Notes: a model not told the origin generated them from the letters alone. A DNA stretch of 40,088 nt from Streptomyces albus subsp. chlorinus (GCF_013302895.1 NZ_VJOK01000001.1:6530364-6570451), one strand, 5' to 3'. Shown: positions 15,624 to 24,034, numbered from the stretch's first letter. Numbers and translations are program-made.

Positions 15624-16422
15624 CCCCCTCCCGCCCGCGCTCCTCCCGCGCGGGGTCCCCGTCCCGATACCCCTCCCGCCCGCGCTCCTCCCGTTCCCGG
15701 TGCTCTCGACCGTGGCCGTCCCGCCCGTGGTTCTCGACGGCGGGGCCCGGGAGGAGGTCGCGGAGGTCGGCCACGGTGCCGTGACCGGCCTCGGCGAGCC
15801 ACCCGGCGGGGGTGGGCCCGCCGGTGTAGCCCACGACGGGCATGCGGGCGGCGAGGGCCGCGCGCACACCGGCCGGGCTGTCCTCCACCACCAGGCAGTC
15901 GGCGGGCGGCACCCCGCACTCGGCGGCGGCGTGCAGGAACAGGTCGGGCGCGGGCTTGCCCTCCCGGACGTCGTCGGCGCTGAAGACCCGGCCCGCGAAG
16001 CGCTCCCACAGACCGGTGGCCGTCAGGGAGTGGCGGATGCGGGGATGGCTGCCGCTGGAGGCGACGCAGTACGGGGTCCCCCGCGCGTCGAGCGCGTCCA
16101 GGAGCGCGCGGACGCCCGGCATGGTGTGCGGGGCGGCGTCGAAGGCGGCCGCGACGCGGGCGCGGTACTCCACGAGCCAGCTCTCGTCCACGGGCACCGT
16201 CGCATGGGCGCGCACCTGTGCGAGGAGATAGGGCTCGGGGGTGCCCAGGAACAGCTCGCGGACGTCGTCGGGGGTGAGCGGCCAGCCCGCCTCGGTCGCC
16301 ATCGCGGCCACTACCTCGGGCCCGATCCGCTCGGTGTCCACCAGCACGCCGTCGCAGTCGAAGACGACGAGCCGCGCCGCCGCGAGTGCCTGGGCGGGGG
16401 AGGGGCCGGTCGCGTTGTCCAT
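15616..16422 (-). CDS. HAD-superfamily phosphatase / beta-phosphoglucomutase-like
   Basis: This 268-aa HAD hydrolase acts on small phosphorylated metabolites. Motif I is DCDGVLVDTE (nucleophile Asp22, acid/base Asp24), motif II lies in ASSGSH, the motif III Lys is in REGKPAPDLF, and motif IV is VEDSPAG. The cap domain (residues about 35-95) and GTPEPYLLAQ are typical of the PGMB/phosphatase branch. Core homology ends near residue 235. The last 30 residues are a highly charged Arg/Glu/Gly tail encoded by a 24-bp direct repeat and overlap the TetR gene end. GGAG seven bases before the ATG supports the start. The substrate is not deducible. Confidence 0.9.
   Translation of the reverse strand: MDNATGPSPAQALAAARLVVFDCDGVLVDTERIGPEVVAAMATEAGWPLTPDDVRELFLGTPEPYLLAQVRAHATVPVDESWLVEYRARVAAAFDAAPHTMPGVRALLDALDARGTPYCVASSGSHPRIRHSLTATGLWERFAGRVFSADDVREGKPAPDLFLHAAAECGVPPADCLVVEDSPAGVRAALAARMPVVGYTGGPTPAGWLAEAGHGTVADLRDLLPGPAVENHGRDGHGREHREREERGREGYRDGDPAREERGREGVR
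15625..15693. repeat. 24-bp exact direct repeat in HAD C-terminal tail
   Basis: An exact 24-bp unit occurs at 15625-15648 and 15670-15693, a 45-bp (15-codon) period, so the duplication keeps the HAD reading frame. It encodes the repeated REERGREG motif. Confidence 0.75.
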
Positions 16423-16483
16423 ACGTCCACTCCATCACGCCGCCCGGCACCGGCCCCCGCCGGGTCGGCGGGGGCCGGCGGCC

Positions 16484-17608
16484 TCATTCCCGCGTACCGC
16501 CGAGCCGGGCGGTCACCCAGGAGTGGAACTCCCCGATGTGGTGCTCGCTGGGCACCAGGACGCCGCCGTCCCGGTAGGCGCGGGAGGCCATGGCGGGCTG
16601 GGTGCGCTCGCAGGCGTCGAAGTCCTGCAGGTTGACGCGGTGGAACAGCTCCACCGAGTGCGAGACGTCGGCGCCCGAGGCCACCACCCCGGGTGCGTAG
16701 AGCCAGTCGCACTCGACCACCGTGCGGTCCTCGGCCAGCGGGAACATCCGGTGCCAGATCACATGGTCGGGGACGAGGTTGACGAACACCTGAGGGCGGA
16801 CGGTGAGCGCGTAGTAGCGGCGGTCGTGCTCGTCGGGCACGCCCGGCAGCCGCTCGAAGCCCGCGCTGCCGTCCACCGTGAACCCCTCCGCCTCGCCGGA
16901 GAACTCCGGGCCGTGGCCCACGTAGTACTGGGCCGCGAAGCCGTCCGCGAACTCCGGGAGCACCTCGGTCAGTTCGGGGTGGATGGTGGCGCAGTGGTAG
17001 CACTCCATGAAGTTCTCGACGATGAGCTTCCAGTTGGCCGCCACGTCGTAGGTGTGCCGCCTGCCCAGCGCCAGTTCCTCGATCCCGTAGTGCGCGATGA
17101 CGTCGGGCCCGCCGAGCCGTTCCGCGACGTCGGCCTGCACCGTCTCCTCGAACGGGGGCGGTTGGGCGGCCAGGCACACCCACGCGTATCCCAGCCACTC
17201 GCGCAGGGCCACGGTGTGCAGTCCGTAGGCAGCGCGGTCCACGTCCGGCATCCGCGTCAGGTTCGGCGCCGCCGTCAGCCGGCCGTCCAGGTCGTAGGTC
17301 CATGCGTGGTACGGGCACTGGAGGCTGCGCCGCACCTCGCCCGCCTCGGCCGTGCACAGCCGGGCGCCGCGGTGCCGGCACACGTTGAGGAAGGCCCGCA
17401 GCCCGCCCCGCCGGTTGCGGGTGATCAGCACGTTCTCCCGGCCGACCTGCACGGTACGGTAGGCGCCGGGTTTGTCCAGGTCGGCCGCGCGGACCGCGCA
17501 GAACCACTCGGTCTCGAAGATGCGTTCCTGCTCGCGCCGGAAGTTGTCCGGATCGGTGTAGCGGTCTCCGGGCAGGGTCGCCAGCAGGCTGGTGACGGCG
17601 GTCGTCAT
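16484..17608 (-). CDS. Rieske non-heme iron oxygenase, probable glycine betaine monooxygenase (GbcA-like)
   Basis: This is a 374-aa ring-hydroxylating-type oxygenase alpha subunit. The Rieske [2Fe-2S] ligands are Cys77-x-His79 and Cys98-x2-His101. The mononuclear iron site has His205 and His210 (ECYHCATIH), with a probable Asp near 329. Family members that attack quaternary amines (glycine betaine, stachydrine, carnitine) share this length and the NFMECYHC signature. With the sarcosine and dimethylglycine enzymes beside it, the likely reaction is O2-dependent N-demethylation of glycine betaine to dimethylglycine plus formaldehyde. It needs electrons from the ferredoxin/reductase pair at 23678-25272. 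The start overlaps the upstream stop (ATGA). Stachydrine is the main alternative substrate. Confidence 0.88.
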   Translation of the reverse strand: MTTAVTSLLATLPGDRYTDPDNFRREQERIFETEWFCAVRAADLDKPGAYRTVQVGRENVLITRNRRGGLRAFLNVCRHRGARLCTAEAGEVRRSLQCPYHAWTYDLDGRLTAAPNLTRMPDVDRAAYGLHTVALREWLGYAWVCLAAQPPPFEETVQADVAERLGGPDVIAHYGIEELALGRRHTYDVAANWKLIVENFMECYHCATIHPELTEVLPEFADGFAAQYYVGHGPEFSGEAEGFTVDGSAGFERLPGVPDEHDRRYYALTVRPQVFVNLVPDHVIWHRMFPLAEDRTVVECDWLYAPGVVASGADVSHSVELFHRVNLQDFDACERTQPAMASRAYRDGGVLVPSEHHIGEFHSWVTARLGGTRE

Positions 17609-18792
17609 GACGTGGTCTCTCCCTCGGGCGTGGCGGAGTGCCGCAGCTCGCTCCTGCGCGGGTCGAACAGGGCGATGGGGTGCTCGGTGGTGCCGGTCAG
17701 CGCGAGGTCGGCGACGATCTCGCCGACGACGGGCACGAACTTGAAGCCGTGCCCGGAGAATCCGCACGCGACCGTCACCGCCCCGGGGTGCTCGGGGTGC
17801 CGGGCCAGCACGAAGTGCTCGTCGGCGGTGGTGGTGTACATGCAGGTGACGGCCTTGCGCAGCCGTCCGGGCAGGTCGGGGATGCGGGGCCGCAGCTGGG
17901 CGGCCATCGCCGCGGTCTCCTCGTCGCGCACCGTGCGGTCGATGGTCTCCGGGTCGCAGACCACCCCCTTGCGGAAGAAGGCGGCCTTCGCGCCGCCGTC
18001 CTCGCCCTCGATCGCCGGGAAGCCGTAGATCTGTACGCCGTCGCGGTCCTCCCACACGTAGATGGGGTGCCGCTCCGGTGTGAACGGCGCCGTGCCGCCT
18101 CGCGGGTGGAACCAGTACATGACCTGCCGTTCGACGGTGAAGCCCACCCCCAGGTCGGCCAGCAGGCGCGGGGCCCAGGCCCCTGGGCAGATCACCAGGT
18201 GCCCGGAGGTGTGGACGCCGTCCGCCGTGTGCACCCGCACCCCCGCGCCGCCGGGCAGCACCTCCCAGCGGGTGACCGGCTCCTCGAACCGCAGGTCGGC
18301 GCCCGCCCGCTGGGCGAGTTGGAGCTGTGCGGTGACGGTCGCCTCCGGGCGTACGAAACCGGCCCTCTCCTCGTAGAGGGCGACCTCGTCCGGGGCCGGG
18401 GTGAGGGTGGGGAAGCGGCGCCGGATCTGGGCGGCGTCCAGCATCTCGTGGGGCAGCCCCCACTCCCGTGCCGAACGCCGGCTGCCGGCCACCGCGCGGC
18501 TGTCCGGGCGGCCCAGCATCAGACCGCCGCACAGGGTCATGAGGGAGCGCCCGGTGTCCCGCTCCAGCTTCGCGAACAGCTCGTAGGAGCGCAGCAGCAG
18601 GGGGACGTAGGCCGGATCCTCGAAGTAGGACTGACGGGTGATGCGGGAGCCGCCGTGGCTGGATCCGCGGTTGTGCGCCGGGCCGAAGCGCTCCAGCCCG
18701 AGGACCTGGTGGCCGCGGGCCGCCAGGTGGTAGGCGGCGGCACTGCCCATGCCGCCGAGGCCGATGACGATGACGTCGCGGGTGCGTGACAC
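17605..18792 (-). CDS. soxA: Monomeric sarcosine oxidase-like flavoenzyme
   Basis: This 395-aa FAD enzyme of the MSOX family oxidises sarcosine to glycine, formaldehyde and H2O2. FAD binding is at GLGGMG (11-16). His46 and Arg50 in GSSHGGSR match the active-site pair of Bacillus MSOX. Lys269 corresponds to the O2-activating Lys265, and Cys317 in TCMYT is the covalent flavin Cys. GFSGHGFKF with Lys351 supplies the carboxylate-binding lysine. The residue aligned by eye with MSOX His269 is Phe273 here, so the N-methyl amino acid preference may be altered. It lies in the betaine gene order between the Rieske oxygenase (4-bp overlap) and the dimethylglycine dehydrogenase (16-bp gap). Confidence 0.92.
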   Translation of the reverse strand: MSRTRDVIVIGLGGMGSAAAYHLAARGHQVLGLERFGPAHNRGSSHGGSRITRQSYFEDPAYVPLLLRSYELFAKLERDTGRSLMTLCGGLMLGRPDSRAVAGSRRSAREWGLPHEMLDAAQIRRRFPTLTPAPDEVALYEERAGFVRPEATVTAQLQLAQRAGADLRFEEPVTRWEVLPGGAGVRVHTADGVHTSGHLVICPGAWAPRLLADLGVGFTVERQVMYWFHPRGGTAPFTPERHPIYVWEDRDGVQIYGFPAIEGEDGGAKAAFFRKGVVCDPETIDRTVRDEETAAMAAQLRPRIPDLPGRLRKAVTCMYTTTADEHFVLARHPEHPGAVTVACGFSGHGFKFVPVVGEIVADLALTGTTEHPIALFDPRRSELRHSATPEGETTS

Positions 18793-18808
18793 TGCGGGCC
18801 TCCGGAGG

Positions 18809-21301
18809 TCAGCGGCGGATGCGGGCCATTTCGGGGTCGAACAGGGGCTCCGCGGCGACGGTCGCCGCGACCTTCTCGCCGAAGTACTCGATGTGGACCG
18901 GCGTGCCCGGCACGTCCGCGTCCGCGGGCAGCCAGGCGTAGGCCACGCACCGCCCCACGCTGTAGCCGTAGGACGCGCTGGTCACGTACCCGGCGACGAC
19001 GCCGTCGAGGTGGACGGGTTCGCCGCCCATCACCACCGCGGCGTCGTCGTCGAGGGTGAGGCAGACGAGCCTGCGCGCGGCCGGCCCGCGTGCGGCGAGC
19101 GCGTCCCGGCCGGTGAAGTCGCCCTTGGCGGGGCGGACGGCGAAGGAGACGCCCGCCTCCTCGGGGGTGTGCTCGGTGGTCATGTCGACGCCCCAGGCGC
19201 GGTACCCCTTCTCCAGGCGCAGACTGTTGAAGGCGCCGCGCCCGGCCGCGACCGCACCGAGCCGCTGTCCGGCCTCCCACAGCGTGTCCCACAGCCGCAG
19301 CCCCACATCGGCGTCCGCGTACAGCTCCCAGCCCAGCTCGCCCACGTAGCTGACGCGCAGGGCGGTGACCGGCACATGGCCGACGTAGGTCTCCCGGGCC
19401 TTGAAGTAGCCGAACGCCTCGTGCGAGAAGTCGGCCGGGGTGAGCGGCTGCACCAGTTCCCGGGCCAGCGGGCCCCAGACGCCCACGCAGCAGGTGCCCG
19501 AGGTGACGTCCCGGATGTGCACGCCCTCCGGCGCGTGCCGCACCAGCCAGTCCAGGTCGGCGGGGGAGTTGGCGCCCAGCTGCCAGCGGTCGGGCCCCAG
19601 CCGGGCGGCCGTCAGGTCGCTGCGGATACCGCCCGCCTCATCCAGCAGCAGGGTGTAGGTGACCGAACCGACCCTCTTTTTCAGGTTGTTGGTCGTCATC
19701 CGCTGGAGGAAGTCCAGCGAGCCGGGGCCGGTCACCTCCAGCCGGCGCAGCGGCGTCATGTCGTAGAGCGCGACCCTCTCCCGGGTGATCCGGGCCTCGG
19801 CGGCGGCGATCGGCGACCAGTGCCGCGCCGACCAGCTGTCGCGCTCCGGCAGCCGCAGCCCCAGCTCCTCGACCAGCGGCGCGTTGGCCTCGTACCAGTG
19901 CGGCCGCTCCCAGCCGCCCGACTCCAGGAAGGAGGCGCCGAGTTCACACTGCCGGGGGTAGAAGGGGCTGGTGCGCAGCGGGCGGGCCCGCTCGGCGGGC
20001 TGGAGCGGGTGGATCACGTCGTACACCTCGACGAAGCTGCGCTCGCCCCGGTCGCGTACGTAGGCGGGGGAGCGCTGGGCCTTCTCGAAGCGGTGCGGGT
20101 CGCACTCGTGCGCGTCCACGGTGGTGCGGCCGTCGGTCATCAGCTCCGCCACGGCGCGGGCGGCCCCCGCCGAGTGGGTGACCCACACGGCCTCGGCGAA
20201 CCAGAAGCCGCGCAGCTGGTGGGACTCGCCCAACAGCGGCATGCCGTCCGGGGTGAAGGAGAAGACCCCGTTGAAGCCCTCCTCCACGCGGGAGCCGGCC
20301 AGGTCCGGCAGCATGCGGCGGCTCTCCGTCCAGCTGGCCGCGAAGTCCTCCTCGGTGAAGGGGAGCGAGGAGGGCATCACCGGCGCCTCGTCGTAGGAGG
20401 GGACGGTGTACGGGTCCACGGGCAGGGGGCGGTGTGCGTAGGTGCCGATGCCGATGCGGCCCGGGCCGCCCTCGGGGTCGAGGTGCTCGCGGTAGTACAG
20501 GTCGTGGTCCTGGTGGCGCAGGATGGGGCGCACCGCCTCGGCCCGCTCCGCGCCGCCCGCCCCGGCGAGGGCCGGCAGCGGTGCCGTCCTGGCGTACTGG
20601 TGGGCGAGCGGCAGCAGCGGGACCTCCACTCCCGCCAGCGCGCCGATGACCGGGCCCCAGAATCCGGCCGCGGAGACCACGTGGTCGGCCGGGAAGGTGC
20701 CGCGGTCGGTGACCACGCCGGTCACCCGCCCGCCCGCGCGCTCCACGCCGGTGACCGTGTGCCGCTCCAGGAAGCGGGCGCCGCGCCGCTCGGCCCGCCG
20801 GATCTGGGCCCGGCAGGCGGGCAGGGCGCGGGCCAGCCCGTCGCCTGGGGTGTGGAACCCGCCGAGCACGGTGTCCGGGTCCAGCATCGGGAACAGCTCG
20901 GCGCACCGCTTCGGTCCGATCAGCTCGCCCTCCACCCCGGAGGCGGCGGCGAGCCCGGCCTTGCGGTGCAGGTCCTGCCAGCGGGCCTCGGTGGTGGCGA
21001 CCTCCAGCCCGCCGACCGGCAGGAAGCAGGGGCGTCCGGCCACGCGCAGCGCGCCGAACTTCTCGACGGTGTAGCGCGCGTACGCGGTCAGCGTCCGGGA
21101 CGGGCTGGTACGGAAGACCAGGCCGGGCGCGTGGGAGGTGGACCCGCCGGGCGCGGCCAGCGGCCCCTGTTCGAGGACGGTGACATCCCGCCAGCCGCGT
21201 GCCGTCAGCTCGTCCGCCAGCGAACACCCGACGATCCCGGCCCCGATGACGACGACCCGCCCGGTGCGCGGGGCCACCCTGTGCGCCGCGTCCCCGTTCA
21301 C
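18809..21301 (-). CDS. FAD/GcvT-fold dimethylglycine dehydrogenase-like protein
   Basis: This 830-aa two-part enzyme has an N-terminal DAO-type FAD domain (GAGIVG at 20-25; His57 in STSHAPG is the expected covalent-flavin His) and a C-terminal aminomethyltransferase (GcvT) domain from about residue 430 (ALYDMTPLRRLEVTGPG, SYVGELGWELY). The architecture is that of dimethylglycine and sarcosine dehydrogenases/oxidases, which oxidise the N-methyl group and hand the C1 unit to tetrahydrofolate. In this cluster the likely step is dimethylglycine to sarcosine. The GTG start at 21301 overlaps the stop of the alcohol dehydrogenase gene (GTGA). Sarcosine as substrate is possible but less economical, given the MSOX gene next door. 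Confidence 0.91.
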   Translation of the reverse strand: MNGDAAHRVAPRTGRVVVIGAGIVGCSLADELTARGWRDVTVLEQGPLAAPGGSTSHAPGLVFRTSPSRTLTAYARYTVEKFGALRVAGRPCFLPVGGLEVATTEARWQDLHRKAGLAAASGVEGELIGPKRCAELFPMLDPDTVLGGFHTPGDGLARALPACRAQIRRAERRGARFLERHTVTGVERAGGRVTGVVTDRGTFPADHVVSAAGFWGPVIGALAGVEVPLLPLAHQYARTAPLPALAGAGGAERAEAVRPILRHQDHDLYYREHLDPEGGPGRIGIGTYAHRPLPVDPYTVPSYDEAPVMPSSLPFTEEDFAASWTESRRMLPDLAGSRVEEGFNGVFSFTPDGMPLLGESHQLRGFWFAEAVWVTHSAGAARAVAELMTDGRTTVDAHECDPHRFEKAQRSPAYVRDRGERSFVEVYDVIHPLQPAERARPLRTSPFYPRQCELGASFLESGGWERPHWYEANAPLVEELGLRLPERDSWSARHWSPIAAAEARITRERVALYDMTPLRRLEVTGPGSLDFLQRMTTNNLKKRVGSVTYTLLLDEAGGIRSDLTAARLGPDRWQLGANSPADLDWLVRHAPEGVHIRDVTSGTCCVGVWGPLARELVQPLTPADFSHEAFGYFKARETYVGHVPVTALRVSYVGELGWELYADADVGLRLWDTLWEAGQRLGAVAAGRGAFNSLRLEKGYRAWGVDMTTEHTPEEAGVSFAVRPAKGDFTGRDALAARGPAARRLVCLTLDDDAAVVMGGEPVHLDGVVAGYVTSASYGYSVGRCVAYAWLPADADVPGTPVHIEYFGEKVAATVAAEPLFDPEMARIRR

Positions 21302-22383
21302 AGGACCACCACCGATCGCAGCACCTTGCCCCGCCGCATCCGTTCGAAGGCGGCCTCGACCTCCTCCAGCGCGATCGTCTCGGTGACGAAGGCGCCCAGG
21401 TCGAGCTTGCCGGAGAGATAGAGGTCGATCAGCACGGGGAAGTCCCTGCTGGGCAGGCAGTCCCCGTACCAGGAGGACTTGAGGGCGCCGCCCCGGGAGA
21501 ACAGCTCCTGGAACGGCAGCTCGATGGTCACCCCGGGCGCCGGCACCCCGGCCTGGACGAGGACGCCCGCCAGATCGCGCATGGCGAACCCCTGCAGATA
21601 CGTCTCGGGCCGGCCGACGGCCTCGATGACGATGTCGGCGCCGAACCCGCCGGTCAGCTCCCGCACCGCCTCGACCGGGTCGGTGCCGCGCGAGTTGACG
21701 CTGTGGGTGGCGCCGAACTGGGTGGCCGTGTCCAGCTTGGCGTCGTCGATGTCCACGGCGATCACCCGCCGGGCGCCGGCCAGCGCGGAGGCGGCGATGG
21801 CCGCGTTGCCGACACCGCCGCAGCCGATGACGGCGACGGTGTCGCCCCTGCCGACGCCGCCGGTGTGCACGGCGGCGCCCCAGCCGGCCATCACGCCGCA
21901 GCCGATGAGTCCGGCGGCCTCGGGGCGGGCCGCGGGATCGACCCGTACGGCCTGGCCGGCGGCGACGAGCGTCTTGTCGGCGAAGGCGCCGATGCCCAGG
22001 GCCGGGCTGAGCGGGGTGCCGTCCAGCAGCGTCATGGGCTGCCGGGCGTTGCGCGAGTCGAAGCAGTACCAGGGCCGTCCCTTGCGGCAGGAGCGGCAGC
22101 TTCCGCACGGTGCGCGCCAGGCGAGGACGACGAAGTCCCCGGGGCGCGGGTCGGTGACGCCGGGGCCCGCCGCTTCGACGATGCCCGCGGCCTCGTGGCC
22201 GAGCAGGAACGGGAAGTCGTCGCTGACGGCGCCCTCCCGGTAGTGCAGATCGGTGTGGCAGACACCGCATGCCTGGATGGAGACGAGGACTTCTCCCGGG
22301 CCGGGGTCCGGTACCAGGACCGTCTGCACCTCGGCGGGGGCGTCCTTCTTCATCGCGATGACAGCGCGGACCTCGTGTGGCAT
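21298..22383 (-). CDS. mscR: S-(hydroxymethyl)mycothiol dehydrogenase-like zinc alcohol dehydrogenase
   Basis: This is a 361-aa class III-type medium-chain dehydrogenase. The catalytic zinc site is Cys39-x2-... with His63-Glu64 (GHEAAG). The structural zinc is held by Cys93, Cys96, Cys99 and Cys107 (CGSCRSC...C). The NAD site is GCGGVGNAA. Length and the RPWYCFDSRNARQPM loop match the mycothiol-dependent formaldehyde dehydrogenase of actinomycetes. It is first in the minus-strand operon of betaine enzymes, so it would oxidise the formaldehyde released at each demethylation (as its mycothiol adduct). GAGG lies seven bases before the ATG. A general alcohol dehydrogenase role is the alternative. 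Confidence 0.88.
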   Translation of the reverse strand: MPHEVRAVIAMKKDAPAEVQTVLVPDPGPGEVLVSIQACGVCHTDLHYREGAVSDDFPFLLGHEAAGIVEAAGPGVTDPRPGDFVVLAWRAPCGSCRSCRKGRPWYCFDSRNARQPMTLLDGTPLSPALGIGAFADKTLVAAGQAVRVDPAARPEAAGLIGCGVMAGWGAAVHTGGVGRGDTVAVIGCGGVGNAAIAASALAGARRVIAVDIDDAKLDTATQFGATHSVNSRGTDPVEAVRELTGGFGADIVIEAVGRPETYLQGFAMRDLAGVLVQAGVPAPGVTIELPFQELFSRGGALKSSWYGDCLPSRDFPVLIDLYLSGKLDLGAFVTETIALEEVEAAFERMRRGKVLRSVVVL

Positions 22384-22400
22384 TCCCAGACCTCGCAGTT

Positions 22401-22436
22401 GTTGCGTAGTGCACGACTGGTTGCGCTATGGGAGAC
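22401..22436. promoter_or_regulatory. Two tandem 17-bp IclR-type boxes (betaine operon)
   Basis: Box A is 22401-22417 and box B is 22420-22436, a 19-bp period. Both begin GTTGCG on the plus strand. The composite half-site GTTGCG / CGCAAC is palindromic, as for IclR-family operators. Box B abuts the -10 hexamer of the minus-strand promoter, so binding would block initiation of the 22383 operon. Confidence 0.68.
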
Positions 22437-22465
22437 ATAGTGAGAACGCCGCTCCCCGCCGTCAA
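22437..22465 (-). promoter_or_regulatory. Promoter of the betaine oxygenase/dehydrogenase operon
   Basis: On the minus strand, -35 TTGACG (22465-22460), a 17-bp spacer and -10 CACTAT (22442-22437). It reads into the gene starting at 22383. The geometry matches the 23516-23544 promoter exactly. Confidence 0.58.
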
Positions 22466-22507
22466 GAGATGTGGATCAGTGGTTGCTGACGGCGCATCAG
22501 AAATGCG

Positions 22508-22541
22508 AACTGCGGGCCCGAGCGTTCTCGGACCCGCAGTT
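22508..22541 (-). terminator. Hairpin terminator after the IclR gene
   Basis: A 15-bp stem (AACTGCGGG then CCGAG arms, one mismatch) with loop CGTT lies 66 bases past the IclR stop (22608) and upstream of the operon promoter. There is no long T tract, as is usual in this GC range. Confidence 0.68.
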
Positions 22542-22607
22542 ATGGGAGGTCGGGGCGGTGTGAAAGGTGACGCCCCGTCAAAAAATCGTGATACCCGTCG
22601 ACAGCCG

Positions 22608-23411
22608 TCAGTAGGCGTAACCCATGCGGCGCGAGAGATCCTGTGCCGCGGCCATCGTGCGCTTGGCGACCTCGTGCAGCCGCTCCTCCTCCAGCCGGTA
22701 GGACGGCCCCGAGACGCTGATCGCGCCGATGACCTTGCCGTCGTGCGCCCGGACCGGCGCCGCCACCGCGTGCAGCCCGATCTCCAACTCGTCCCGTGCC
22801 ACCGCGAAACCCGTCTTGAGCACCGCCTTCAGATCGGACCGCAGCTCGGCGGGCGAGACCAGGGTGTGCTCCGTCAGCCGTGGCAGCTTCCGCGACAGCA
22901 CGCTCTCCTGCACCGACTTGGGCTGGTGCGCCAGCAGCGCCTTGCCGCTGGAGGTGGCGTGCAGCGGAGTGCGTCTTCCCAGCCAATTCTGCGCGGTGAC
23001 CGACGAGGCGCCGCGCGCCTGCATGATGTTGACCGCCGCGTCGTCGTCCAGCACCGCGATGTTCGCGGTCTCCCCGACCTCCTCGGCCAGCTCCCGGCAC
23101 ACCGGGGCGCCCTCCTGGGAGATGTCCAGCCGGGAGGCCGCCGCGCCCGCCAGCCTCAGCACCCCGGGGCCCAGGTAGTACTTGCCGCGGTCCTGCTCCT
23201 GGGAGACCAGGCCCCTGGCCTCCAGCACGCCCAGCAGCCGGAACGCCGTGGACTTGTGCACGCCCAGCTCCTCGGCGATCTCCGTCACCCCGGCGTCCCC
23301 GTGCCGGGCGAGGATCTCCAGCACGCTCACCGCGCGGTCGACCGACTGGACCGACGCAGCCGCACCTCTGGACTGCCGTCCCGACCCTGTGTCCTCCGCC
23401 TTTTCGCTCAT
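22608..23411 (-). CDS. IclR family transcriptional regulator
   Basis: This 267-aa regulator has a winged HTH at about residues 22-85 (AVSVLEILARHG, GVTEIAEELGVHKSTAFRLL) and an IclR effector-binding domain at about 95-255 (LHATSSGKALLAH, GFAVARDELEIGLHAVAAPV, AISVSGPSYRL). It lies between the two halves of the betaine cluster. The tandem boxes found at both cluster promoters are the expected target, so it probably represses both units until a pathway compound binds. Its own start region lies about 130 bp from the boxes at 23545-23580, so autoregulation is possible. A weak GGTGA-like ribosome site precedes the ATG. Confidence 0.93.
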   Translation of the reverse strand: MSEKAEDTGSGRQSRGAAASVQSVDRAVSVLEILARHGDAGVTEIAEELGVHKSTAFRLLGVLEARGLVSQEQDRGKYYLGPGVLRLAGAAASRLDISQEGAPVCRELAEEVGETANIAVLDDDAAVNIMQARGASSVTAQNWLGRRTPLHATSSGKALLAHQPKSVQESVLSRKLPRLTEHTLVSPAELRSDLKAVLKTGFAVARDELEIGLHAVAAPVRAHDGKVIGAISVSGPSYRLEEERLHEVAKRTMAAAQDLSRRMGYAY

Positions 23412-23515
23412 TTGCTCAACGTCACCGCCTGGTGGCCTGGTTGTGGTTCCCGGTGGCTCGGACGCGGCCGCGCCCCGCCCTCCCCGGAGTCTGACCGGAG
23501 TCCGTCGGTGAGTGC

Positions 23516-23544
23516 TTGACGTGAAGCCTCCCCGCTTGGATTCT
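23516..23544 (+). promoter_or_regulatory. Promoter of the ferredoxin/reductase unit
   Basis: -35 TTGACG (23516-23521), a 17-bp spacer and -10 GATTCT (23539-23544). The -35 is identical to that of the opposing operon. The -10 is weaker (A at position 2 and T at position 6 kept). Confidence 0.5.
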
Positions 23545-23580
23545 GTTGCGCATCACGCTCCATCGTGCGCGATACGGAAC
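23545..23580. promoter_or_regulatory. Two tandem 17-bp IclR-type boxes (ferredoxin unit)
   Basis: Box C is 23545-23561 (starts GTTGCGCAT) and box D is 23564-23580 (ends CGGAAC), again a 19-bp period. Box C starts at the base after the -10 hexamer. Together with boxes A and B they give a half-site consensus GTTGCGYA. Confidence 0.62.
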
Positions 23581-23677
23581 TCGGATAGTAGCGAAGTGCT
23601 TCCCCGCATCTCCCCGGCCGTGCGTGCCGGGGTACGCCAACCCTGCCTACTCGAACGTGCCCGCGAGGTGAATCACA

Positions 23678-24034
23678 GTGATCCCCGTCTGCCGCCTTGA
23701 GGACCTGCCCGCAGGCGAGTCCGTCCGTCTCGACCTCGAACCTCCCATCGCCGTCTTCAACGCCGACGGTGAGCTGTACGCCATCGACGACACCTGCACC
23801 CACCAGGACGCGTCCCTGTCGGAAGGCTGGCTCGAGGGCTGTCTGGTCGAATGCCCGCTGCACGCGGCTTCATTCGACCTGCGCACCGGCCGCCCCACCT
23901 GCCTCCCCGCTCGCAAGGCGGTGCGCACCCACCCGGTGAGTGTGCTCGACGGCACCGTGTGGGTACACGTCGAGTCCGACGCCGCCGCGGCACAGACCTC
24001 ACGAACCGCCGCCGGACAAGGGAGCGCCGCATGA
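23678..24034 (+). CDS. Rieske-type [2Fe-2S] ferredoxin
   Basis: This 118-aa soluble electron carrier has the cluster ligands Cys40-x-His42 (CTH) and Cys59-x2-His62 (CPLH), the single-domain Rieske ferredoxin pattern of three-component oxygenases. GTG at 23678 is preceded by GAGGTGA. The stop overlaps the reductase start (ATGA). It is placed to pass electrons from that reductase to the Rieske oxygenase at 16484-17608. The C-terminal 20 residues are Ala/Thr/Gln-rich and probably disordered. Confidence 0.93.
   Translation: MIPVCRLEDLPAGESVRLDLEPPIAVFNADGELYAIDDTCTHQDASLSEGWLEGCLVECPLHAASFDLRTGRPTCLPARKAVRTHPVSVLDGTVWVHVESDAAAAQTSRTAAGQGSAA

Noticed and set aside
18749..21421. 890-codon plus-strand open frame opposite the dimethylglycine dehydrogenase
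   Set aside because: Antisense shadow; the minus strand encodes a full-length FAD/GcvT enzyme.
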